From positions 1 through 49,490 of the forward strand of contig CALJER010000029.1 in assembly GCA_938074535.1 (NCBI GenBank): a DNA stretch of 49,490 nucleotides, in the 5' to 3' direction. Shown in pieces: positions 1 to 7,976 of the stretch. The notes under the pieces are model-generated. The model was not told where the DNA came from and searched no databases. It worked only from the letters and a program-made list of their open reading frames with translations. The DNA is from an uncultured archaeon. Lineage in GTDB: Archaea > Hadarchaeota > Hadarchaeia > Hadarchaeales > WYZ-LMO6. The position numbers and the translations under genes are program-made. How positions within the stretch are numbered: the first letter of the stretch is position 1; every line of letters starts with the position of its first letter.

Positions 1-1247
1 TGGACCGCTCCCTCATGGAGGGCAACCCCCACTCCGTCCTGGAGGGCCTGGTCATAGGGGCCTACGCCATAGGCTCCCACCAGGGCTACATCTACGTGAG
101 GGAGGAGTACCCCCTGGCCGTGGAGAACGTGAGCAGGGCGACAGAGCAGGCCAGGGAGGCGGGCCTGCTGGGGGAGGACATCCTGGGCTCAGGCTTCGAC
201 TTCGACGTGGAGGTCCACAGGGGGGCGGGGGCCTTCGTCTCCGGGGAGTCCAGCGCCCTCATGACGGCCATAGAGGGAAGGGTGGGGGAGCCCAGGCCCA
301 AGTACATCCACACGGCCGTGAGGGGGATCCACGACAGGCCCTCCTGCCTGAACAACGTGGAGACCTGGGCCAACGTTCCCCTCATCGTCCTGAACGGTGC
401 GGACTGGTTCAGGAGGATGGGGACCGAGGGGTCCCCGGGGACCAAGATCTTCAGCCTGGTGGGGAAGGTCAACAACACGGGGCTGGTGGAGGTCCCCATG
501 GGCATGACCCTCAGGCGGATCATCTACGACATAGGGGGAGGGATAAGGGGGGGGAAGAGGTTCAAGGCCGTCCAGACGGGAGGACCCTCCGGAGGGGTGA
601 TCCCCGAGCAGCACCTGGACACCCCCGTGGACTTCGACGCCCTCACCGGGCTGGGCTCCATGATGGGCTCGGGGGGGATGATCGTGATGGACGAGGACAC
701 CTGCATGGTGGACGTGGCCCGCTTCTTCATCCACTTCCTCCTGGAGGAGTCCTGCGGGAAGTGCATCCCCTGCAGGGAGGGGCTGAGGGTGCTGAACCGC
801 CTCCTCACGGACCTGTGCGAGGGGAGGGGGAGGGAGGAAGATTTGAGGATGATGGAGGAGGTCACAGGGGTGATGAGCAGGGCCTCCCTGTGCGCCCTGG
901 GGACCACGGCTGTGAACCCCGTCCTCACCACCATGCGCTACTTCAGGGAGGAGTACGAGGCCCACCTGAGGGGGAGATGTCCGGCGAGGGTGTGCAGAAA
1001 CCTGATCACCTACTACATAGATCCCGAGCTCTGCCAGGCCTGCGGCCTCTGCCTCACCCGATGCCCGGTGGGAGCCATCAGGGGGGGAAAGGAGGAGGTG
1101 CATGTGATAGAGCAGGGGAAGTGCACGAAGTGCGGCACCTGCTTTGAGGTCTGTCCTTTCGAGGCGGTGAAGAAGCTCTCGGGCGAGCCCGTCCCCCCGC
1201 CCCCCGCGCCGGGAACGAAGCCCAGGAAGAAGGAGGTGAGGAAGTGA
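1..1247 (+). CDS. NuoF-like NADH-binding flavoprotein with C-terminal ferredoxin domain (5' end outside window)
   Basis: The frame is open from base 3, so the N-terminus lies outside the window. The visible part begins in the FMN/NAD-binding core of the NuoF/HoxF/HndC family (DRSLMEG, then [19 protein letters not shown] and NNVET motifs). It continues into the [4Fe-4S] site ESCGKCIPC with its fourth Cys in LCALGT, and ends with a two-cluster ferredoxin domain ([11 protein letters not shown] and [11 protein letters not shown]). A C-terminal ferredoxin extension is typical of the beta subunits of NADP-reducing and bifurcating hydrogenases and of some formate dehydrogenases, rather than of respiratory complex I. 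The stop shares four bases (GTGA) with the next gene, which encodes its likely partner. The enzyme probably passes electrons between NAD(P)H, FMN and Fe-S carriers; the catalytic partner is not in view. Confidence 0.88.
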   Translation, partial: DRSLMEGNPHSVLEGLVIGAYAIGSHQGYIYVREEYPLAVENVSRATEQAREAGLLGEDILGSGFDFDVEVHRGAGAFVSGESSALMTAIEGRVGEPRPKYIHTAVRGIHDRPSCLNNVETWANVPLIVLNGADWFRRMGTEGSPGTKIFSLVGKVNNTGLVEVPMGMTLRRIIYDIGGGIRGGKRFKAVQTGGPSGGVIPEQHLDTPVDFDALTGLGSMMGSGGMIVMDEDTCMVDVARFFIHFLLEESCGKCIPCREGLRVLNRLLTDLCEGRGREEDLRMMEEVTGVMSRASLCALGTTAVNPVLTTMRYFREEYEAHLRGRCPARVCRNLITYYIDPELCQACGLCLTRCPVGAIRGGKEEVHVIEQGKCTKCGTCFEVCPFEAVKKLSGEPVPPPPAPGTKPRKKEVRK

Positions 1248-1879
1248 AGGAGGTCGCGCTGGAGATCGACGGGAGGGCCGTGAGGGCCAGGGAGGGGATG
1301 ACCGTGCTCCAGGCGGCCAGGGAGGCGGGGATAGAGATCCCCGCCCTGTGCCAGGGAGAGGGGCTGGAGCCCTACGGGGCCTGCAGGGTGTGCAGCGTGG
1401 AGATCGAGAAAGAGGGGAGGAGGAGAGTCGTGGCCTCCTGTTCCTATCCCGCCGAGGGCGGCCTGAGGGTGACCACCCAGAGTCCCGAGCTGCGTCTCCT
1501 CAGGAAGACCCTGCTCGAGCTGGCCTCCCTCAGGGGGCTGCCTGGGAAGGAGGGGAGCAGGTTCTGGAGGATGGTCCAGGAGCACGGCGCCGACCCCTCC
1601 AGGTTCTCGAAGAGGGTGGGGAAGAGGGAGGACCAGTGCATCCTGTGTGGTCTCTGCGTTCGTACCTGCTCCTCCGTCACCCAGGACGGGGTGCTGGCGT
1701 TCGTGGGCAGGGGGGTGAACCGCTCGGTGGCCGTTTTTCCCGACAGGACGGAGTACTGCAGGGTCTGCGGCTACTGCTCCAGGGCCTGCCCCACCGGGAA
1801 GATCCCACCCGAGGGTCCCGCGGGGGTGTTTCCCTCCGCCTACGAGGTGAAGCCGCACCTCTCAAAATCTTCCATATAG
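1244..1879 (+). CDS. NuoG/HoxU-like iron-sulfur electron-transfer subunit
   Basis: The 211-residue protein starts with a GTG that overlaps the upstream stop. Residues about 1-80 form a [2Fe-2S] ferredoxin fold ([15 protein letters not shown], then a fourth Cys in ASCSYP). Residues about 125-190 carry two further cysteine sets, [11 protein letters not shown] and [11 protein letters not shown], as in HoxU, in HndD and in the N-terminus of NuoG. There is no H-cluster domain and no molybdopterin domain, so it is a pure electron conduit and not a hydrogenase or formate dehydrogenase by itself. With the NuoF-like gene upstream it makes a diaphorase module. Which oxidoreductase it serves cannot be told from this window. 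Confidence 0.85.
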   Translation: MKEVALEIDGRAVRAREGMTVLQAAREAGIEIPALCQGEGLEPYGACRVCSVEIEKEGRRRVVASCSYPAEGGLRVTTQSPELRLLRKTLLELASLRGLPGKEGSRFWRMVQEHGADPSRFSKRVGKREDQCILCGLCVRTCSSVTQDGVLAFVGRGVNRSVAVFPDRTEYCRVCGYCSRACPTGKIPPEGPAGVFPSAYEVKPHLSKSSI

Positions 1880-1930
1880 TCTCCCCGGAGATATCTTGAG
1901 GGCTGGAATATCACATTTTAGGTGAACAAG

Positions 1931-1940
1931 TCTTAAAAGA
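1931..1940 (+). promoter_or_regulatory. TATA box for the structured RNA
   Basis: The AT-rich box TCTTAAAAGA is centred about 25 bases ahead of 1961, where the first base of a ten-base-pair terminal helix lies. This is the normal archaeal TATA-to-start distance, so the RNA probably begins exactly at that helix. Confidence 0.6.
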
Positions 1941-1960
1941 GATGCGGTCAGATAGATGAT

Positions 1961-2202
1961 TGGCGGGGATGGAAGCCCGCGAGAGGGGCAGAACCGGAGC
2001 CTAAGGGCAACGGGGAGCCGCCGAAAAACCGGGGTAAAAACCCGGGAAGGCGGCGGATAGGCACCGGGGAGGTCGGTGCGATGCACCTATCGCGGGAAAA
2101 AGACCCGGGACGTGAAAAAAGGGCGGTGCCCTGGAAGTGGTCGAGGTTCAGGGTTCCGTCCAAAGAGTAGCGGACGGGTCGAAATCCCCGCCACTTTTTT
2201 TT
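1961..2202 (+). ncRNA. structured non-coding RNA, family not recognised
   Basis: About 240 bases run from a TATA-positioned start to a run of eight T. The ends pair perfectly over ten bases (1961-1970 with 2184-2193). Inside are a helix 2017-2022/2049-2054 enclosing a hairpin (2029-2033/2041-2045), a helix 2056-2061/2086-2091 enclosing a hairpin (2062-2066/2074-2078), a hairpin 2129-2133/2149-2153, and a hairpin 2157-2161/2172-2176. A-rich loops separate the helices. The size fits a stable RNA such as archaeal RNase P or SRP RNA. However, I could not find the conserved RNase P core strings or the SRP helix 8 GGAA loop with its flanking AGCA, and the H/ACA class is disfavoured because no ACA occurs. 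A frame open from 2076 crosses it and merges with the polymerase, but it is not coding. Confidence 0.6.
2195..2202 (+). terminator. T-run terminator of the structured RNA
   Basis: Eight consecutive T follow immediately after the closing helix of the RNA, as expected for archaeal termination. It also separates the RNA from the polymerase start at 2226. Confidence 0.6.
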
Positions 2203-2225
2203 GGTCCCAGGGAGACTCAGGAGTG

Positions 2226-4649
2226 ATGATCCTCGAAGGCCTTCTTCTGGACGTGGATCAGGCCGAGGAGGGATTCTCCTCTCTGGTCCTCTACCTCAAG
2301 CGCGGGGGGAGGGCGGAGGCGGTCCTGGATTCAAGTTTTGAGCCCTCCTTCTACTTCACCGCCGACGATCCCCGCAGGGCGGCGAGGCTGGTTTCCAAGG
2401 TGGAGGTGGAGGAGAGGGGGGAGACCGTCAGGCCGAAGAGGGTGGAAGTGGTGGGGAGGAAGCTGCTGGGGAGGGAGATGGAGGCGGTGAGGGTCTTCCT
2501 GGAGAGCCCCAGACATCTCACCCCCCTCAGGCACGCCATCCGCGAGCTCCCTGGGGTGAGGGAGTTTTACGGCTTCGATCTTCCCCTCGTCAGGCAGTAC
2601 CTGATCGAAAGGGGGCTGGTCCCTCTCGAAGGCGTGAGGGTGGAAGGGGAGAGGGAGGAGGGCGTGGTGAGGGCCTTCCATCCCCCTCAGCCTGGACCGG
2701 AGCATCCTCAGGAGCTGGAGGTGATGAGCTTCGACATCGAAGTCTACAACCCCGCGGGGGTCCCCAGATCGGACCGCGATCCCGTGATCATGATAAGCCT
2801 GGCGGCGCCCGGCGGCTTCAGAAAGGTCCTGACCTGGAAGGGGGTGGAGGGGGCACCCGAGTTCGTGGAGGTGGTGGGAAGCGAGAAGGAGATGCTGGAG
2901 AGGTTCGTGGAGCTCGTGAGGGAGAGGGAAGTGGACCTGCTCCTGGGGTACAACACCGACTTCTTCGACTTCCCCTACCTGAGGGAGAGGGCACGGAAGC
3001 TGGGAGTGGAGCTGGGGCTGGGGAGGGAGGGAGGGGGCGCCAGGACCCGCAGGAGGAAGTTCGCCACCGCCACCAAGGTCCCGGGGAGGGTGCACGTGGA
3101 CGTGTACGCCATGGTCAGCTTTCTGGCCGCCATAGGGGCCATCAGGCTCATCCACTACACCCTGGAGGATGTGTACAGGCACGTGCTCGGGAAGGAAAAG
3201 CCCGACTTCGAGATGGGGGGAATAGCCAGGGCTTGGGAGGAGGGAGGGGAGGAACTGAAGCACCTGCTGGAGTACTCCCTCTCCGACGCCCAGGCCACCC
3301 TGGAGCTGGGCCTGGCCTTCCTCCCCCTCTTTCGGGAGCTCACCAGGCTGGTGGGGCAGACCCTCTTCGACGTGACCAGGATGACCCCCGGACAGCTGGT
3401 GGAGTGGCTGCTCATAAGGGAGGCCTTCGGGCGCGGGGAGCTGGTCCCGCCCAGGCCCAAGGGGGAGGAGTACGGGGAGAGGATGGAGGAGACCTACGCG
3501 GGGGCCTACGTGATGGAGCCCAAGCGCGGACTGCACGAGAACCTGGTGGCCTTCGACTTCAGGTCCCTTTATCCAAGCATCATCGTCTCCCACAACATAG
3601 ACCCCTCCACCCTGAACTGCGACTGCTGCCGTCCCGAGGAGACCACGGTGGTCCCGGAGCTGGGTTACAGGTTCTGCGGGAAGAGGAAGGGGTTCGTCCC
3701 CTCCATCCTGGAGCGCCTGATAGAGAGGAGGGCGGAGCTGAAGAGGGAACTGAAAAGGCTGAAGCCGGGGACCCCCGAGTACCTGGAGCTGGACAGCCGC
3801 CAGATGGCGCTGAAGATCGTCTCCAATTCCTTCTACGGCATGTTCGGGTACGCCAGGGCCCGCTGGTACTCCAAAGAATGTGCGGAGAGCATCACCAGCC
3901 TGGGCAGGTACTACATCCACCAGACCATAGCGAGGGCGGAGAGGGAGGGAATGGAGGTGGTCTACGCCGACACCGACGGCCTGTACTGCAAGACGGGGGG
4001 GAAGAGCAGGGAGGAGATCCTCAGGTTCCTGGAGGAGGTGAACAGGGGGCTGCCGGGGGTGATGGAGCTGGAGCTGGAGGGCTTCTACCCGCGGGGGGTC
4101 TTCATCACCAAAAAGAGGTACGCCCTGAGGGACGAGGAGGGGAGGCTCATCGTGAAGGGGCTGGAGTTCGTGCGGAGGGACTGGGCGGCCGTGGCCAAGC
4201 GCACCCAGCAGGAGGTGCTGGACGCCGTTCTGGGTGAGGGCTCACCCAAGAAGGCCGCGGAGATCATAAGGAGGGTGGTGAGGGAGCTGCAGGAGGGAAA
4301 GGTGAGGGTGGAGGACCTGGTGATCTACACCCAGCTCAAGATGCCCATAGAGAGCTACAGGGCGATAGGGCCCCACGTGGTGGCGGCGAAGAAGCTCAGG
4401 AAGAAGGGCTACCCGGTGGAGCCGGGAACCATGATAGCCTACGTGGAGGTGAAGGGGCCTGGGAGCATAAGCGACAGGGCCACCCCCGTGGAGGACTTCG
4501 ACCCGGAGAGGATGGAGTACGATGCCGGCTACTACGTGGAACACCAGGTTCTCCCCGCCGTGATGAGGATCATGGAGGTGCTGGGGTACAGGGAGGAGGA
4601 CCTGCGCTCGCCGGGTGGGGAGCAGACCAGGTTGGGGAAGTTCTTCTAG
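2226..4649 (+). CDS. polB: Family B DNA polymerase
   Basis: Replicative-type DNA polymerase of 807 residues with 3'-5' proofreading. Exonuclease motifs are complete: Exo I FDIE (Asp170, Glu172), Exo II NTDFFD (Asn243 to Asp248) and Exo III YSLSD (Tyr350, Asp354). Polymerase motif A is DFRSLYPSII (Asp444), motif B KIVSNSFYG (Lys530) and motif C YADTDG (Asp582, Asp584), as in Thermococcus-type enzymes. There is no intein. The frame is open back to 2076, but that part is the structured RNA. The ATG at 2226 (alternative GTG at 2223) follows a GGAG element and begins with a typical MILEG start. The stop shares the palindrome CTAG with the converging Mrp gene. Confidence 0.95.
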   Translation: MILEGLLLDVDQAEEGFSSLVLYLKRGGRAEAVLDSSFEPSFYFTADDPRRAARLVSKVEVEERGETVRPKRVEVVGRKLLGREMEAVRVFLESPRHLTPLRHAIRELPGVREFYGFDLPLVRQYLIERGLVPLEGVRVEGEREEGVVRAFHPPQPGPEHPQELEVMSFDIEVYNPAGVPRSDRDPVIMISLAAPGGFRKVLTWKGVEGAPEFVEVVGSEKEMLERFVELVREREVDLLLGYNTDFFDFPYLRERARKLGVELGLGREGGGARTRRRKFATATKVPGRVHVDVYAMVSFLAAIGAIRLIHYTLEDVYRHVLGKEKPDFEMGGIARAWEEGGEELKHLLEYSLSDAQATLELGLAFLPLFRELTRLVGQTLFDVTRMTPGQLVEWLLIREAFGRGELVPPRPKGEEYGERMEETYAGAYVMEPKRGLHENLVAFDFRSLYPSIIVSHNIDPSTLNCDCCRPEETTVVPELGYRFCGKRKGFVPSILERLIERRAELKRELKRLKPGTPEYLELDSRQMALKIVSNSFYGMFGYARARWYSKECAESITSLGRYYIHQTIARAEREGMEVVYADTDGLYCKTGGKSREEILRFLEEVNRGLPGVMELELEGFYPRGVFITKKRYALRDEEGRLIVKGLEFVRRDWAAVAKRTQQEVLDAVLGEGSPKKAAEIIRRVVRELQEGKVRVEDLVIYTQLKMPIESYRAIGPHVVAAKKLRKKGYPVEPGTMIAYVEVKGPGSISDRATPVEDFDPERMEYDAGYYVEHQVLPAVMRIMEVLGYREEDLRSPGGEQTRLGKFF

Positions 4650-5446
4650 GGTTTCTTCAGCCCCAGCTCCTGCTCCAGCCTGCCGGCGAGTTCCAGGAAG
4701 GCCCTTGCCGCCGGGGCCCCCGGCCTCTTCAGGACGAAGGGCTCGCCCCGGTCGGAGTCCTCCGAGAGATGGGGGTCGAGCGGGACCTCTCCCAGGAAGG
4801 GCACCCCGAACTCCCCCGCCATTTTCCTCCCCCCACCCTCCCCGAAAATCCTCACGGTTTCCCCGCACCTGGGGCAGGTGAAGCTGCTCAGGTTCTCCGC
4901 TATCCCCAGGATCCTCACGCCCATCTTCTTGGCGAAGCCCACCGCCCTCCCCACCACCAGGGCAGAGAGCTCGGAGGGTGAGGTCAGGATGAGGACTCCG
5001 TCCATCTCGGGGAGCTCCTGCATCACGCTCAGGGGCTCGTCCCCGGTTCCGGGAGGCAGGTCGATGAGGAGGAGGTCGAGCTCACCCCATTCGATTTTCT
5101 CCAGCAGCTGCCTGATGGCCACAGCCTTGATGGGTCCCCTCCAGATCAGGGGGGTGCTGTCGTCGGGGAGGAGAAAGTCCAGGGAGACCACCCTCACTCC
5201 CGCGGGGCCCTCCACGGGGGCTTCTCCCTCCATCCTCTTCCCCCTCATACCCAGGAGCTTGGGGATGCTGGGCCCGTGCAGGTCCGCGTCCAGGATTCCC
5301 ACGCGGTGCCCCCTCACCGAGAGGACGAGGGCCAGGTTGGCGGTGAAGGTGCTTTTTCCCACCCCGCCCTTCCCGCTGAGCACCGCCACCTTGTGCTTGA
5401 TCTTGGACATCCTCTCCTTCAGGAGGTCTTCGGTCCTGCTCTCCAT
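4646..5446 (-). CDS. Mrp/NBP35-family P-loop ATPase (Fe-S cluster carrier)
   Basis: The protein of 266 residues has a deviant Walker A motif GKGGVGKS (about residues 25-32), DADLHGPS, and DLPPGTGD, the hallmarks of Mrp/ApbC/NBP35 ATPases that bind and transfer [4Fe-4S] clusters. The CPRC pair in the C-terminal half matches the cluster-binding CxxC of the family. The frame is open to a GTG at 5491, but that region encodes the end of the small zinc-ribbon gene in another frame. I therefore choose the ATG at 5446, which follows a GGTGAGGG ribosome site. It lies downstream of the NifU-like and zinc-ribbon genes in one operon. Confidence 0.9.
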   Translation of the reverse strand: MESRTEDLLKERMSKIKHKVAVLSGKGGVGKSTFTANLALVLSVRGHRVGILDADLHGPSIPKLLGMRGKRMEGEAPVEGPAGVRVVSLDFLLPDDSTPLIWRGPIKAVAIRQLLEKIEWGELDLLLIDLPPGTGDEPLSVMQELPEMDGVLILTSPSELSALVVGRAVGFAKKMGVRILGIAENLSSFTCPRCGETVRIFGEGGGRKMAGEFGVPFLGEVPLDPHLSEDSDRGEPFVLKRPGAPAARAFLELAGRLEQELGLKKP

Positions 5447-5454
5447 CTCTTCCC

Positions 5455-5622
5455 TCACCTCAGGGGAAACTCGTGGTCGCACCTGGGGCACTTGATGCTG
5501 GAGCAGGAGGAGACCGAGAGGGTGCAGCCGCGGCAGGCCGTTATCCTGGCGTAGGACTTGCTGAACCTAAACCCGCACTTAGGGCAGACCAGCACCTCCC
5601 AGGACGGATCCCTCCCCCTCAA
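5455..5622 (-). CDS. small zinc-ribbon protein between the NifU-like and Mrp genes
   Basis: This 55-residue protein would be missed by length cut-offs. It starts with a TTG that overlaps the NifU-like stop (TTGA) and ends nine bases before the Mrp ATG. It contains CPKCG near residue 14, a CRGC pair and a third pair CPRCDHEF near the C-terminus, a zinc-ribbon-like arrangement. Its exact placement between two Fe-S biogenesis genes and its dense cysteines support a real gene. A role as a metal- or cluster-binding partner is an inference. A GTG start eight codons into it (EVLVCPKCG) is possible. Confidence 0.62.
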   Translation of the reverse strand: MRGRDPSWEVLVCPKCGFRFSKSYARITACRGCTLSVSSCSSIKCPRCDHEFPLR

Positions 5623-5843
5623 GGAACGGCTACCACTCCCTTTATCTCCGGGATCTCCCTCCTCAGGGCCCTCTCCACTCCCATGGCAAGCGTGAGGGTG
5701 GACATGGGGCAGCCGGCGCAGGCCCCCGTGAGCCTCACCTTCACCAGGTTGTCCTTCGTGACCTCCACCAGCTCCACATCCCCCCCGTGCGCCTGCAGCT
5801 CGGGGCGGAGCTGGTTCAGGACCTCCTCGACCCTCCTCTTCAC
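5619..5843 (-). CDS. NifU C-terminal domain-like Fe-S scaffold protein
   Basis: The 74-residue protein is a stand-alone NifU C-terminal (Nfu) domain. The GACAGCP segment supplies the CxxC pair (Cys42 and Cys45) that holds a bridging [4Fe-4S] cluster between two subunits, and the LMxxGVERAL-type helix follows. The start is GTG at 5843, 26 bases after the centre of a TATA box (5865-5874), so the message is probably leaderless. It heads an operon with the zinc-ribbon and Mrp genes, which fits scaffold-to-carrier transfer of clusters. Confidence 0.88.
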   Translation of the reverse strand: MKRRVEEVLNQLRPELQAHGGDVELVEVTKDNLVKVRLTGACAGCPMSTLTLAMGVERALRREIPEIKGVVAVP

Positions 5844-5864
5844 GTGAATCCCTTCTCCCCTTCC

Positions 5865-5874
5865 CTATTTAAAC
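5865..5874 (-). promoter_or_regulatory. TATA box of the NifU-like / Mrp operon
   Basis: On the minus strand GTTTAAATAG is centred 26 bases upstream of the GTG start at 5843, which places transcription start at the start codon. Confidence 0.55.
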
Positions 5875-5995
5875 CATCGCAGGAGCTGCCGAAAATTCGG
5901 GGAGGTGGTGCGGGAGAGTTGGGGTTCGGAGCCCCTCGGTACTGTGCGGTGAAGTTCTATAGAAAATTTTTTAAAGAGCAGGGAGGATAGAAAAC

Positions 5996-7195
5996 GTGCC
6001 TTTGGACTTCGAACTCACGGAGGAGCAGAAGCTCATCCAGCAGACGGCCAGGGAGTTCGCCCTGAAGGAGATCCAGCCCAGGGCGAAGGAGTTCGAGCAA
6101 AAGCACGAGTTTCCCTGGGAGATTTACAGGAAGTGCGGCCAGCAGGGCTTTCTGGGGATGACCTGGCCCCAGGAGTACGGAGGTCAGGGTGTTTCCTTCC
6201 TGGACGCCATGCTGGTGACCTACGAGCTCGTGAAGGCGGATCCGCCCGTGAGTACTGCCGTGCTGGCAGGGATCTTCGGGGCGGACATGATTGCCGAGTC
6301 GGGGACCCACGAGCAGAAGGCCAAGTGGCTCCCCAGGCTGGCAAAGGGTGAGATCACCTCCGCCGGATGCTTTACGGAGCCGGGGGGAGGGAGCGACATC
6401 GCCCGCGTGCTGGACACCAGGGCGGAGAGGAAGGGCAACGAGTGGGTGATCAACGGCACCAAGCAGTTCATCACCAACGGGACCACCGCCTCGGTGTTCG
6501 TGACCCTCGTTCAGACGGACACCAAGGTGGACCGGCCCTACAGGGGGCAGACCGAGTTCGTGATAGAGAGGTCCGATGCCATCGAGGCCAGGAAGTATGA
6601 GGACAAGATGGGCTGGCTGGCCTCCCCCACCTGCGAGGTCAGGTTCAACGACGTGAGGGTCACGGACAACGACATCCTGGGAGGACCGTCCAACCTGAAC
6701 AGGGGCTTCTACCTGGGCCTCATGTTCCTGGATGTGACCAGGGCGGCCGTGGGCTGGCAGGCCCTGGCCACGGCGGAGGCGGCCCTGGAGAGGGCTCTCT
6801 CCTACGCCGGGGAGAGGGAGGCCTTCGGGCGGAAGATAGGGGGCTTCCAGGCCCTGGCCTTCAGGCTGGTGGAGATGGCCACGCAGGTGGAGATGCTGAA
6901 GGCCCACTGCTTCCGCACCGCCTGGCTGGTGGAGAAGGCCAGGGAGAACCCGGCGGTTTACGGGGAGGAATCGGTGAAGATGGCCTCCATGGCGAAGTGG
7001 TTCGGGGCCAGGACGGCGGTCCAGGCCTGCGATCTGGCCATGGACGTGATGGCGGGATACGGGTACGTGGAGAGCGACATCGACAGGTGGTACAGGTTCG
7101 CGAAGTGCCTGGAGCTCATCGAGGGGACGAAGGAGGTCCAGAAGAACGCCATCGCCAGGCTGATGCTGGGAAGGGACATCACAAAAACCTTCTGA
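5996..7195 (+). CDS. acyl-CoA dehydrogenase
   Basis: This 399-residue flavoenzyme of the acyl-CoA dehydrogenase family oxidises acyl-CoA to enoyl-CoA and normally hands electrons to an electron-transfer flavoprotein. The N-terminal helical domain is followed by the TEPGGGSD flavin/substrate motif (about residues 124-131), the beta domain, and the C-terminal four-helix domain. The IEGTKEVQ segment puts the likely catalytic base at Glu376, the position used in medium-chain enzymes. The GTG start follows a GGGAGGA ribosome site, and AT-rich boxes at about 5958-5978 supply a promoter. The substrate is not predictable. Confidence 0.92.
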   Translation: MPLDFELTEEQKLIQQTAREFALKEIQPRAKEFEQKHEFPWEIYRKCGQQGFLGMTWPQEYGGQGVSFLDAMLVTYELVKADPPVSTAVLAGIFGADMIAESGTHEQKAKWLPRLAKGEITSAGCFTEPGGGSDIARVLDTRAERKGNEWVINGTKQFITNGTTASVFVTLVQTDTKVDRPYRGQTEFVIERSDAIEARKYEDKMGWLASPTCEVRFNDVRVTDNDILGGPSNLNRGFYLGLMFLDVTRAAVGWQALATAEAALERALSYAGEREAFGRKIGGFQALAFRLVEMATQVEMLKAHCFRTAWLVEKARENPAVYGEESVKMASMAKWFGARTAVQACDLAMDVMAGYGYVESDIDRWYRFAKCLELIEGTKEVQKNAIARLMLGRDITKTF

Positions 7196-7238
7196 TTCCC
7201 CCGCAACCTTTTTCCTTTCCCCCCGCGCTCTTTTCCTG

Positions 7239-7976
7239 TTGAGGCTGGTGGACACCCACTCCCACCTGAACGAGATCCCCGACCTGGCGCGGGAGCTGGA
7301 GGAGGCAAGGGAGGCGGGAGTGGTCGCCGTGGTCGCCGTGGGCATGGACAGGGAGTCCAGCCTGGAGACCTTGAGGCTGGGAAGAGAGCACCCCGGGTTC
7401 GTCCTCCCGGCCGTGGGCCTGCACCCCTGGTCCCTTTCCCCTGAGCCCGAGGCCGACCTGGAGTTCCTGAGGGAGCACGCTGAGGTGGCCGTGGCACTGG
7501 GGGAGGTGGGGATGGATTTGAAGATCCCCAAACCCCTCGAGCTGCAGCGCGAGGTGCTGGGGGAGGTGGTGAGGGTGGCCGAGGAGCACGGGAAGCCCCT
7601 CCTCCTTCACACCAGGTGGGCCTGGAGGGAGGTCCTGGAGGAGGTGAGGGGGAGGGATCTCCCCCCCTCCGTCTTCCACTGGTACTCAGGACCGGAGGGG
7701 CTGGTGGGGGAAATCCTGGACCTGGGGCACTACCTCTCCGCCACCCCGGCCCTGGAGTACAGTCCCCCCCACCGCTCGGCCCTGAGGGTGTGCCCCGTGG
7801 AGCGGATCCTCCTGGAAACGGATGCTCCCGTGAGGTACAGGGGGAGGGAGGCCAGGCCGAGGGACGTGGTGGGGAGCCTGAGGGCCCTCTCGGAGCTCAA
7901 GGGGATGGAGCCGGAGGAGGTGGCCGTCCTCACCACCGGGAACGCCGAGAGGGTTTTCGGGACCAGGTTCCTCTGA
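7239..7976 (+). CDS. TatD-family metal-dependent hydrolase
   Basis: The protein of 245 residues has the TatD/YcfH signature set: THSH near the N-terminus, GLHPW, GEVGMD, HTR, HWYSG and ETDAP, together the two-metal site of an amidohydrolase-fold DNase. The start is TTG, giving the expected RLVDTHSHL beginning. A pyrimidine-rich stretch (7200-7235) lies between it and the acyl-CoA dehydrogenase and may end the upstream transcript. The last 47 bases overlap the converging PurM-like gene. The exact substrate is unknown; 3'-5' DNase or tRNA/DNA repair roles are known for relatives. Confidence 0.88.
   Translation: MRLVDTHSHLNEIPDLARELEEAREAGVVAVVAVGMDRESSLETLRLGREHPGFVLPAVGLHPWSLSPEPEADLEFLREHAEVAVALGEVGMDLKIPKPLELQREVLGEVVRVAEEHGKPLLLHTRWAWREVLEEVRGRDLPPSVFHWYSGPEGLVGEILDLGHYLSATPALEYSPPHRSALRVCPVERILLETDAPVRYRGREARPRDVVGSLRALSELKGMEPEEVAVLTTGNAERVFGTRFL

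Noticed and set aside
2172-2193. tRNA 3' end (GGGTCGAAATCCCCGCCA resembles a T arm)
   Set aside because: No D arm, anticodon arm or matching acceptor spacing exists; the same bases form the terminal helix of the larger RNA.
2076-2200. Cobalamin or other riboswitch controlling the polymerase
   Set aside because: A GGGAAGGCGGC stretch recalls part of the cobalamin element, but the rest of the consensus is missing and a T run ends the RNA before the gene.
1961-2202. Naming the structured RNA as RNase P RNA or SRP RNA
   Set aside because: Its size and isolated promoter fit, but the conserved core strings of either RNA could not be found on either strand, so the family is left open.
2076-2225. 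Upstream extension of the DNA polymerase reading frame
   Set aside because: These 50 codons lie inside the structured RNA and before its terminator, and the polymerase family starts at the MILEG position.
2331-3920. Long minus-strand open frame (529 codons) opposite the polymerase
   Set aside because: It is low-complexity His/Pro/Gly-rich antisense sequence with no domain; the polymerase motifs are on the plus strand.
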